Assembly: GCA_903844785.1 (NCBI GenBank)
Contig: CAIMVB010000278.1
Location: 1 to 8,012, forward strand
Reading direction: 5' to 3'
DNA: 8,012 nt
Source of the DNA: an uncultured Rhodospirillales bacterium
GTDB lineage: Bacteria > Pseudomonadota > Alphaproteobacteria > Acetobacterales > Acetobacteraceae
The notes under the pieces: model-generated
Seen by the model: the letters and a program-made list of their open reading frames with translations, nothing else
Database searches by the model: none
What the model was told of the DNA's origin: nothing
Part shown: piece after piece, positions 1 through 6,226 of the stretch
Layout: the number at the start of each line of letters is the position of its first letter
Position numbering within the stretch: the stretch's first letter is position 1
Position numbers and translations under genes: made by a program

Positions 1-1
1 A

Positions 2-889
2 CCCGAATGGCGCGGCCAACAGCGGGACCGCCCGCAGCGTGAACAAGGGCGGCGCGGCCCGCGGCCAATGTTGCTCGGTTCAGGGTCCGGTTTCATCATT
101 GAACCTTCGGGTATCATCGTCACCAACGCGCATGTCCTTGGAGATGCCGCGAATGTGACAGTCGCTTTGCAGGATGGGTCGGATTATCCAGCCACCATCA
201 TTGGCCTTGATGAATTGACCGATATCGCGCTTTTGAAAATCGAACCGCGCGCGCCCCTGGCTGCCGTATCCCTTGGCCATTCGCGGCAGATGCGTGTTGG
301 GCAATGGGTGATGGCAGCGGGCAATCCCTTCGGGCTTGGTGGTTCCGTAAGTTCTGGGATTGTCTCAGCCATTGGGCGCGACATTCGCCTTGGTCCCTTT
401 GATGATTTCATCCAGACCGATGCGCCGATCAATCCAGGCAATTCCGGCGGGCCGTTATTCAATATGGCCGGAGAGGTGATTGGCATCACAACGCTGATCT
501 TCTCCCCAAGCGGGGCATCCGCCGGGATTGGCTTTGCCGTGCCATCCGATCTCGCGCGCCCGGTGATTGAACAATTACTGCGTGGCGGGCGGGTTGAACG
601 TGGCTGGCTTGGTGTGGCGGTGGGCGATGTGGAAAGCCCGCCGGGCCGCCCGCCCCGCGCAGGCGCGCAGGTGCTGGGCGTTGAACGTGGCAGCCCTGCT
701 GCACGGTCTGGGCTGCGCCAGGGGGATGTTATTACCTCGGTCGATGGAGCCAGAATTAACAATAATCGGGAATTGGTGCGCGGCATTTCCGCCGTTCCGC
801 CCGGGCAGAACGTGAAGCTTTCCTTGGTGCGGGAAGGGCGGCTTGTTGAAATCACCATCCAGGTAGGTCGCCGACCCAGCCCAGGCTAA
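2..889 (+). CDS. HtrA/Deg-family periplasmic serine protease, 5'-truncated by window edge
   Basis: Trypsin-like Deg/HtrA protease, a family that degrades misfolded envelope proteins. Numbering from the ATG at 68, the triad is His22 (in TNAHV), Asp52 (in TDIALL) and Ser126 (in GNSGGP), all intact. The protease domain runs to about residue 171. One PDZ domain follows at about 178-268 (starting RGWLGV), and the protein ends there, so it has one PDZ rather than the two of classic DegP. The ATG at 68 is probably internal. The frame is open without a stop back to base 2, encoding an Arg/Gln/Pro-rich linker typical of the region just before the GSGF protease start. There is no purine-rich ribosome site before 68, and a start there would leave no signal peptide. 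The true start and export signal must therefore lie left of the window. The next gene is an OmpR regulator 81 bases downstream, followed by its kinase, suggesting an envelope-stress locus. Whether it is DegP-, DegQ- or DegS-like cannot be decided from this fragment. Confidence 0.93.
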   Translation, partial: PEWRGQQRDRPQREQGRRGPRPMLLGSGSGFIIEPSGIIVTNAHVLGDAANVTVALQDGSDYPATIIGLDELTDIALLKIEPRAPLAAVSLGHSRQMRVGQWVMAAGNPFGLGGSVSSGIVSAIGRDIRLGPFDDFIQTDAPINPGNSGGPLFNMAGEVIGITTLIFSPSGASAGIGFAVPSDLARPVIEQLLRGGRVERGWLGVAVGDVESPPGRPPRAGAQVLGVERGSPAARSGLRQGDVITSVDGARINNNRELVRGISAVPPGQNVKLSLVREGRLVEITIQVGRRPSPG

Positions 890-970
890 GCTAATTTTTT
901 GAATAATTCGACGAAGAGGCGTAGCGTGACGGTGCCGAGGAGTCTGATTGGTTTCTGGAGTTAGCCTGCC

Positions 971-1651
971 ATGCAAATCCTGCTTGTCGAGGATGATGCG
1001 GAAGTTGCCCGTTTTGTAAAAAAGGGCCTGCAAGAGGCCGGACATATTGTTGAACATGTCGCCAATGGGCGGGATGGGCTGTTCATGGCCGCGTCCGAGC
1101 CCTTCGATCTGCTGATCCTGGACCGCATGTTGCCGGGTGGCGTGGATGGATTGCGCATTGTGGAAACGCTGCGCGGCCAAGGCAACAAGACCCCGGTATT
1201 GTTCCTGACCGCGCTTGGTGCAGTGGATGAAAGGGTGAAGGGGCTAAAGGCAGGCGGTGATGATTACCTGGTCAAGCCCTTTGCCTTTGCCGAATTGCTT
1301 GCGCGGATAGAAGCGCTCGCGCGCCGCCCTGCCATGGAAGTGCCAGCCACGCGGCTTGCGGTCGCTGATCTTGAAATGGATTTGCTTTCACGCACCGTGA
1401 CACGCGGCGGGCGGCGGATTGAAGTGCAACCGCGCGAGTTTCGCTTACTTGAACATCTGATGCGCCATATGGGCCAGGTGGTCACGCGCACCATGCTGCT
1501 TGAAAAGGTGTGGGATTACCATTTCGACCCACAAACCAATGTGATTGATGTGCATGTCTCCCGCCTCCGGCAGAAGGTGGATAAGGGCTTTGATGTGCCG
1601 CTGATCCATACCGTACGCAATGCGGGCTATATGATCCGCGCTGACGCCTGA
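971..1651 (+). CDS. OmpR/PhoB-family DNA-binding response regulator
   Basis: Two-domain transcription factor of 226 residues, the usual length for the OmpR family. The receiver domain (about 1-118) has the acidic pair Asp8/Asp9, phospho-acceptor Asp51, switch Thr80 and Lys102 in the KPF motif. The winged-helix domain spans about 129-225, with the recognition helix near 191-204 (VIDVHVSRLRQ) and a C-terminal VRNAGY hairpin in place of the common VRGxGY. A GGAG at 957-960, 10 bases before the ATG, supports this start. Phosphorylation by the kinase encoded 6 bases downstream is expected from their pairing. Target genes cannot be read from the sequence; the upstream HtrA-type protease is an obvious candidate. 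One oddity is the loop after Asp51, which reads LPGGVDG, one residue longer than the common LPGxDG. This is likely a subfamily trait rather than damage. No clear terminator is seen in the 81-base gap before this gene, so read-through from the protease gene is possible. Confidence 0.95.
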   Translation: MQILLVEDDAEVARFVKKGLQEAGHIVEHVANGRDGLFMAASEPFDLLILDRMLPGGVDGLRIVETLRGQGNKTPVLFLTALGAVDERVKGLKAGGDDYLVKPFAFAELLARIEALARRPAMEVPATRLAVADLEMDLLSRTVTRGGRRIEVQPREFRLLEHLMRHMGQVVTRTMLLEKVWDYHFDPQTNVIDVHVSRLRQKVDKGFDVPLIHTVRNAGYMIRADA

Positions 1652-1657
1652 GATTTC

Positions 1658-3073
1658 ATGACCGCGCCGGCTGAGGAGAATGGCGGCTGGCGCGATCTTG
1701 GCGCCTATCTCAAAAGCGCGGGGTTCCGCTTCGCTACGCTGTTTGCCGTGCTTTTCCTGGCGGCGATGGTTGGTTTCGCGTTTATGCTCTGGTGGGGCAC
1801 GGCGGGCACGCTCTCGCGCCAGATAGATGATGCAATACGCGCGGATGCGCTTGGCTTGCAGGAAGCCTGGCGCAGCGGAGGTACGGCAGCGGTTGTTGAT
1901 GCCATCGGCGAAAGGCTTGCCGTGGATATTGATGATCACGCCATTTATCTTCTGGCGGATAGTGCGGGGCTTCGGATTGGTGGAAATTTGGACCGCTGGC
2001 CAGCTGTGGCCCAGGCTTCCTGGTCCTGGTCTGCCGATACGGTGCGCCGCGATGGTGTGGCCGTACCTGCCCGGATGCATCATGTGCCGCTTGGTCAGGG
2101 GCACCGGTTACTGGTGGGGCGCGACGCGACGGATCGCGAAAAACTCCGAACGCTGCTTTCTGAGGCTTTGTTATGGTCTTTCGCGGTTGCTGTAGCCTTT
2201 GCCATTGCCGGCGCTGCGGCACTGCGCCGCGCCTTGGGCGAAAGGCTGCGGGCTGCATCCATGACCGCGGGCGCCATTGCAGCAGGTGATCTTACCCGGC
2301 GCGTGCCACTTTCAGCGCAACGCGATGAATTCGACCAATTGGGCGCCAGCATGAATGCCATGCTCGATCGGATTGATCAGTTGATGGTGGGCATAAAGGG
2401 GGTTTCCGATTCCATCGCGCATGATTTGCGCACGCCAATCGCACGCGCACGGATGCGGCTCGAGAACGCGCTAATGAGCGCCCCTGATGAGGAAACCCTG
2501 CGCGCCGCGATGGAAACCACCGTTGCTGACCTGGATGGTATCAGCCGCGTCTTCCAGGCTCTGCTCCGCATTGCGGAGGCTGAGGCCGGGGCACGCCGCG
2601 CGGCCTTCGCACCCTTTGATCTGGCCCAGGTGCTGGCGGATGCGGCAGAGGTTTATGGCGCTTTGGCCGAAGAACGCGGCCAACATCTGCAAACATCCTG
2701 GCCCGACAAGCTTGAGATGGTGGGCGACCGTGACATGGTGCTGCAGGCCATCGCCAATCTTTTGGACAATGCGGTGAAATTCACGCCCCAAGGCGGCACG
2801 ATCCGCCTGAACGCCAGCGCCCCCGCACGCGACAGGCGTGAGATCAGCGTGTGTGATGAAGGCCCAGGCTTGGCGCCTGAGGATCGGGCCCGCGCAGGAG
2901 AGCGGTTTTTTCGGGCCGATCCTTCGCGCGCCCTGCCTGGTTCTGGGCTGGGGCTTTCCCTGGTGAAGGCGGTGGCGGCCCTGCATGGCGGGGGCTTGCG
3001 CCTTGGGGATGCCCAAGCTGGGGCCGAAAGGACAGGGTTGGAAGCACGGCTGATCCTAAGTTCTCGTGCATGA
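1658..3073 (+). CDS. Membrane sensor histidine kinase with HAMP domain
   Basis: Sensor kinase of 471 residues, partner of the response regulator that ends 6 bases upstream. Layout: a short cytoplasmic N-terminus; membrane segment about 25-46; a periplasmic sensor region about 47-167 with no family I can name; a second membrane segment about 171-189; HAMP about 190-243. The dimerisation/phospho-acceptor helix carries His255 (in IAHDLRTP). The catalytic ATPase domain has the N box around Asn367/Asn371, G1 box DEGPG at 400-404, an F box (RFF) at about 416-418 and G2 box GSGLGL at 428-433. All key catalytic residues are present, so it should be active. HisKA plus HATPase order and a periplasmic loop of about 120 residues match the classic EnvZ/CpxA-like topology. 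The signal sensed is unknown. Its position beside an HtrA-type protease makes an envelope-state signal reasonable, but that is inference only. Confidence 0.95.
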   Translation: MTAPAEENGGWRDLGAYLKSAGFRFATLFAVLFLAAMVGFAFMLWWGTAGTLSRQIDDAIRADALGLQEAWRSGGTAAVVDAIGERLAVDIDDHAIYLLADSAGLRIGGNLDRWPAVAQASWSWSADTVRRDGVAVPARMHHVPLGQGHRLLVGRDATDREKLRTLLSEALLWSFAVAVAFAIAGAAALRRALGERLRAASMTAGAIAAGDLTRRVPLSAQRDEFDQLGASMNAMLDRIDQLMVGIKGVSDSIAHDLRTPIARARMRLENALMSAPDEETLRAAMETTVADLDGISRVFQALLRIAEAEAGARRAAFAPFDLAQVLADAAEVYGALAEERGQHLQTSWPDKLEMVGDRDMVLQAIANLLDNAVKFTPQGGTIRLNASAPARDRREISVCDEGPGLAPEDRARAGERFFRADPSRALPGSGLGLSLVKAVAALHGGGLRLGDAQAGAERTGLEARLILSSRA

Positions 3074-3109
3074 CGCAGGCTTCATGAGCCCGAAATCACC
3101 CGGCAGGGT

Positions 3110-3385
3110 GTGACCTTTTATCAAGGCATCATGGCCTGGGTCTTTGCCCTTCTGCTTTTGTTTGCCCCCTCAGTTTCGGCGGAACATGCCGCGCCGAGGC
3201 TGATGTCCGATTCCCCAGAATATTGCGCTGAGCTTTTGGGCCGGTTTGCCGCCCTTGGCCCACAAGTCTCAAGCCAATCCCGCGCCCTGGCTGAGGAGGG
3301 GCGGAAGCTCTGCCTTGAAGGACAGTCGCGGAGTGGCATCGCCAAGCTTCGTCGCGCGCTGAAGGAAGCGCAGCGCGAGGAATAA
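3110..3385 (+). CDS. Small putative exported protein with two cysteines, function unknown
   Basis: No family recognised. The 91-residue frame opens with a GTG at 3110. An ATG at 3131 gives an 84-residue alternative with a weak AAGG 4 bases ahead. An AGGG abuts the GTG too closely to act as a normal ribosome site, so the start is unsettled. Both forms begin with a hydrophobic stretch (residues about 9-20 from the GTG) ending in SVSA, a plausible signal-peptidase site after Ala24. The n-region lacks Lys/Arg, which weakens this, and an uncleaved anchor is possible. The mature part, about 67 residues, looks helical and charged, ends in an Arg/Lys/Glu-rich helix, and has just two cysteines (Cys39, Cys68) that could form a disulfide in the periplasm. 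The gene begins 36 bases after the sensor kinase on the same strand with no evident terminator between, so it may share the transcript. It could be a small envelope accessory of that two-component system, but no sequence motif proves this. Confidence 0.68.
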   Translation: MTFYQGIMAWVFALLLLFAPSVSAEHAAPRLMSDSPEYCAELLGRFAALGPQVSSQSRALAEEGRKLCLEGQSRSGIAKLRRALKEAQREE

Positions 3386-3457
3386 CGACGCTTTGGGCCT
3401 GGCGCGTTCCGTGGCACAAACACATCGTCTTTGAATGGGGTGCGTTTGGCTACCATC

Positions 3458-4621
3458 ATGAATTCGTCTGCCGAGCGCGAAGCTGACCATCGCAGCACAA
3501 CCCGCATCGCCCTATCCGGCACCGCTGCCACCTGCACCGGAATCGGGCTCGCGCGGTTTGCTTATGTGCCGCTTTTCCCGGCCATGGTTTCAGCTGGTTG
3601 GGTAGATGGCGCGGAAGCTGGCTTGCTCGGCGCGCTTAATCTCACGGGGTATCTATTGGGTGTTGGCGCGGCGCGGGCTGTGGCGCGGCGCATCACTGTG
3701 CCGCGTGCACTGGATTTGGGCATGGCGCTGGCGGTGCTGGCCTTTGCTGCTTGCGCTTGGCATGGCGGCTTGGCTTGGCTTGGCTTCTGGCGCTGCATGG
3801 CCGGGATTTCTGGCGGGATGCTGATGGGGCTCGCTGGGCCTTCCGTGCAGGCGGTGACGCCCCCGGAACGCCGGGGCCGCGCCGGGGGCATGGTGCTGTT
3901 TGGTGTGGGCGGCGGCATTACGCTTGGTGCGCTGCTGGTGCCGCTTTTGCTGCAAGGCGGGGTGGCGATGGCTTGGCTGGGGCTCGCGATGATGGCCCTG
4001 CTGCTTTGGTTGGTCATGCGGCCTTATTGGCCGCGCCCGCCCGTGGCCGAAACCGCACCGGAAGGCCGCGCCCCGCCGGCTTATGGCATTATCATGGCCT
4101 ATGCGCTGTCAGGCGCGGGGCTTGTGCCGCCCATGCTTTATCTTTCGGACCTAGCCGCGCGGGGCAGGGGGCTTGGCGTGGAATTGGGCGCTGGCATGTG
4201 GGTGCTGTTTGGCCTTGGTTGCATCAGCGGCGCTTTGCTTGGTGGCCGCGCGGTGGATCGCTGGGGCGGGAGATGCGCCATTTTCATCTGGATGGTGATT
4301 CAGACGGTGGCTTTGGCACTCGCCTTGCCTCAAGCGCTTTGGGTGCTGGTGCCGCTTGGGCTGGTTTCTGGCCTGGCGGCGCTTGGCATCACCACGGTAG
4401 CGCTGGCTGCCGCGCGGGAGAGGGCGGGTCCCCTGGCCGGCGTGATCTGGGTGCGCGTGACAGCGGGGTTTGCGATTGCTCAGGCTATCGCGGGCTTTGC
4501 CCTGGCAGCGCTATTCCGCGCCACTGATGAAAGCCACGCCGCGGTCTTCGCGGCGGGGCTAGTGCTGACGGTCATTGGCCTGGTGGTAGCCTGGGCCGAT
4601 TGGCGCTGGCGCTGGGCGTGA
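3458..4621 (+). CDS. MFS transporter, YbfB/YjiJ-like family
   Basis: Inner-membrane protein of 387 residues from the ATG at 3458. The frame also allows a TTG at 3431 (396 residues) or a GTG at 3440. None has a strong ribosome site, and the ATG is preferred because it already leaves a full cytoplasmic N-terminus. The sequence is dominated by hydrophobic Ala/Leu/Gly/Trp segments consistent with about 12 membrane helices and a central charged loop (PRPPVAETAPEGRAPP). The first helix region, GIGLARFAYVPLFPAM, and the following AGLLGALNLTGYLLG closely resemble the conserved N-terminus of the YbfB/YjiJ group of MFS carriers. A second-half loop, GGRAVDRWGG, is the usual MFS-type motif between helices. 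Substrate is unknown; most members are uncharacterised. It lies 72 bases after the small exported protein on the same strand, and its stop is 7 bases from the stop of the convergent deacylase. The closeness to the deacylase does not by itself show a shared pathway. Confidence 0.87.
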   Translation: MNSSAEREADHRSTTRIALSGTAATCTGIGLARFAYVPLFPAMVSAGWVDGAEAGLLGALNLTGYLLGVGAARAVARRITVPRALDLGMALAVLAFAACAWHGGLAWLGFWRCMAGISGGMLMGLAGPSVQAVTPPERRGRAGGMVLFGVGGGITLGALLVPLLLQGGVAMAWLGLAMMALLLWLVMRPYWPRPPVAETAPEGRAPPAYGIIMAYALSGAGLVPPMLYLSDLAARGRGLGVELGAGMWVLFGLGCISGALLGGRAVDRWGGRCAIFIWMVIQTVALALALPQALWVLVPLGLVSGLAALGITTVALAAARERAGPLAGVIWVRVTAGFAIAQAIAGFALAALFRATDESHAAVFAAGLVLTVIGLVVAWADWRWRWA

Positions 4622-4628
4622 GCGAGAA

Positions 4629-6083
4629 CTAACCCCGTCCGCGCGTGACAAGGCGCCCTGGCTTTTCACCCGTCGCACCTTTGCCGGCGACAAATGTGGA
4701 AATGCCATTGGCCCAGACTTCATCAATCCCCGCGCTCTCCTGCTTCGGGTTTTCGAAAGTGGCGCGGTCAATCACCGTATCCGGGTCGAACATCACCAGA
4801 TCAGCATAGGCGCCTTCGCGGATCACGCCGCGATCTACCATACCGAATACCGCTGCCGGACGCCCGGTCATTTTATGGACGGCAGTCTCCAGGCTGAAGA
4901 GGCGCAATTCCCGCGCGTAAAGGCCAAGCACACGCGGGAAAGTGCCCCAAAGCCGCGGATGCGGATGCGCGTCATGCGGGATACCATCCGAGCCAATCAC
5001 CGACATGGGATGCGCCATGATGCGGCGCACATCGGCTTCATCCATCTGGAAGGTGATTTGCCCTGCCGGCAGCAGGCGCTCAGCGGCCATGCGGATATCC
5101 GTATTCCAGCCGCGCGCAATGTCAGACAAATACTTGCCGGCCATTTCCGGATGCGGAATGGACCAGGTGATCATCACCTTCACATCATCACGCAGCCGAT
5201 CCGGCATCAGCACGGTGGACCCCGCCGGATAGGGATAGACATCGAAGCAGACCTCTTGGGACTGCGCGTAAGCGTCAATCAGCGCTAGCGTCTGGTTCGA
5301 GCGCCCGTAATTTTCCGGCATCGAGCATTTATGGTGGCTGATCCAGACCGGGCAGCCGACACGATCACCGATCTTCAGCGTTTCTTCGATGGAAGCGCAA
5401 ACGCGGTCAGCCTCATCACGCATATGCGTGACGTAAATGCCGCCATAAGCGCGCAGCGGTTCAGCCACCGCAATCACTTCTTCCGTGGTGGCGTGCATAT
5501 TGAGCGGATAATAGAGCCCCGTCGAAAAGCCCGAAGCGCCTTCTGCGAGGGATTGCTTCACGCGCAGCCGCATGCGTTCAATTTCGCCATCATTGGCAAC
5601 GCGCATCACATCGCCATCCATGGCTTCCACGCGCATGGTCTGGTGGCCGACCAGCGCATAGGTATTCACTTCAGAACCCTGCTTTTTCAGCTCATGCGCG
5701 TAATCGCCGAAACTATCAAAGCGCCACCAGCCATCTTCGCCAATCAGATCAAGCGGCGGCGGCGGGCGCTTGGAAAACCGCGCGGGGGAGAGGCTGACGC
5801 CGCAATTGCCAACCACCACGGTGGTGACCCCCTGGCTGATTTTGCAGGTCATGCAGGCAGGCCCGCATAGCACGGCGCGGTCATCATGGGTGTGGCTATC
5901 AATGAAGCCCGGCGCCACGGCCTTGCCGTCGGCCATCACTTCACGATCCGCGCTGGCCCCGCCCAGATCGCCCACCGCTACGATGCGATCCCCCGAAACA
6001 CCAATATCACCCCGCCGGCTTGGCGCGCCTGTGCCATCAATGATGGTCGCATCGCGGATGATCAGATCGCAGCGGAGAGCCAT
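4629..6083 (-). CDS. N-acyl-D-amino-acid deacylase (D-aminoacylase), amidohydrolase superfamily
   Basis: Zinc hydrolase of 484 residues, the usual family length, which releases D-amino acids from N-acyl-D-amino acids (EC 3.5.1.81 type). It opens with the small beta-domain segment DLIIRDATIIDGTG and then the metal motif with His64 and His66 (SHTHDD). Other expected ligands are present: Cys94 (GNCG), His220 (THMRDE), His250 (ISHHK) and catalytic Asp366 (GSDG). This pattern of a bridging Cys instead of a carboxylated Lys is the signature of the D-aminoacylase branch, as in the Alcaligenes enzyme, so dihydroorotase- or hydantoinase-type activity is less likely. The C-terminal segment (GAYADLVMFDPDTVID) is the usual return to the beta domain. 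There is no signal peptide, so it should be cytoplasmic. A GAGG on the minus strand at 6094-6091, 7 bases ahead of the ATG, supports the start. Exact acyl and amino-acid preference (D-Glu, D-Asp or neutral) cannot be read, and dipeptidase-like relatives exist. No racemase, D-amino-acid oxidase or dedicated regulator is adjacent. Confidence 0.92.
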   Translation of the reverse strand: MALRCDLIIRDATIIDGTGAPSRRGDIGVSGDRIVAVGDLGGASADREVMADGKAVAPGFIDSHTHDDRAVLCGPACMTCKISQGVTTVVVGNCGVSLSPARFSKRPPPPLDLIGEDGWWRFDSFGDYAHELKKQGSEVNTYALVGHQTMRVEAMDGDVMRVANDGEIERMRLRVKQSLAEGASGFSTGLYYPLNMHATTEEVIAVAEPLRAYGGIYVTHMRDEADRVCASIEETLKIGDRVGCPVWISHHKCSMPENYGRSNQTLALIDAYAQSQEVCFDVYPYPAGSTVLMPDRLRDDVKVMITWSIPHPEMAGKYLSDIARGWNTDIRMAAERLLPAGQITFQMDEADVRRIMAHPMSVIGSDGIPHDAHPHPRLWGTFPRVLGLYARELRLFSLETAVHKMTGRPAAVFGMVDRGVIREGAYADLVMFDPDTVIDRATFENPKQESAGIDEVWANGISTFVAGKGATGEKPGRLVTRGRG

Positions 6084-6226
6084 GGGAATACCTCGGGATC
6101 GGTGATGAAAGATGCACGATCATGGCGCAGGCCCTGGGCGGGTGGAACCCCCCAACTTCTATAATTCAGCCTTTGCTTGCCAATACGCAAAAGAACATCA
6201 GCCGGCCCAACCATTTGGCCCCTTCG
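6084..6226 (-). promoter_or_regulatory. Intergenic gap upstream of the deacylase; likely holds its promoter
   Basis: This 143-base gap separates two minus-strand genes and has no credible reading frame of its own. It contains an AT-rich box: on the minus strand GAATTATAGAAG, spanning 6168-6157. TTGGCA lies upstream at 6185-6180, but the spacing to TATAGA is only 14 bases, so the sigma70-like match is weak. A short inverted repeat, TTTGC and GCAAA separated by 10 bases, lies at 6172-6191 and could be an operator, but its arms are only 5 bases. The ribosome site of the deacylase (GAGG, 6094-6091) is the only element I trust. Confidence 0.35.
6204..6220 (-). terminator. Possible weak hairpin after the unknown gene
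   Basis: On the minus strand, 7 bases past the stop of the long unknown gene, GGCCAA and TTGGGCC flank the loop ATGG, forming a short stem with one bulged G. A loose T-rich run (TTCTTTT) follows about 9 bases later rather than immediately, so this is a poor intrinsic terminator and may not work. If it fails, the unknown gene and the deacylase could share a transcript. Confidence 0.25.

Noticed and set aside
184..858. 224-residue minus-strand frame antisense to the protease gene
   Set aside because: It overlaps a clearly recognised gene and has low-complexity Ser/Pro/Arg composition typical of a shadow frame.
68..889. ATG at 68 as the true start of the HtrA-type protease
   Set aside because: The frame is open to the window edge with a typical pre-protease linker, there is no ribosome site before 68, and the protein would lack an export signal.
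899..927. Sigma70-like promoter (TTGAAT, 17 bases, TAGCGT) ahead of the response regulator
   Set aside because: Spacing is right, but the -10 matches only 3 of 6 positions; this is within chance for an AT-rich patch.
1445..2104. 219-residue minus-strand frame across the regulator/kinase junction
   Set aside because: Antisense to two well-supported genes and His/Arg/Pro-rich without any domain.
3410..3430. Sigma54-type promoter starting TGGCAC before the MFS gene
   Set aside because: The required TTGC-type -12 element is absent at the correct spacing.
3751..4527. 258-residue plus-strand frame inside the MFS gene
   Set aside because: Rich in Trp/Arg/Gly/His without any motif; it is a frame-shifted shadow of the transporter.
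4600..4660. Shared bidirectional terminator between the convergent MFS and deacylase genes
   Set aside because: Only 7 bases separate the stops and I see no hairpin with a T-run on either strand.
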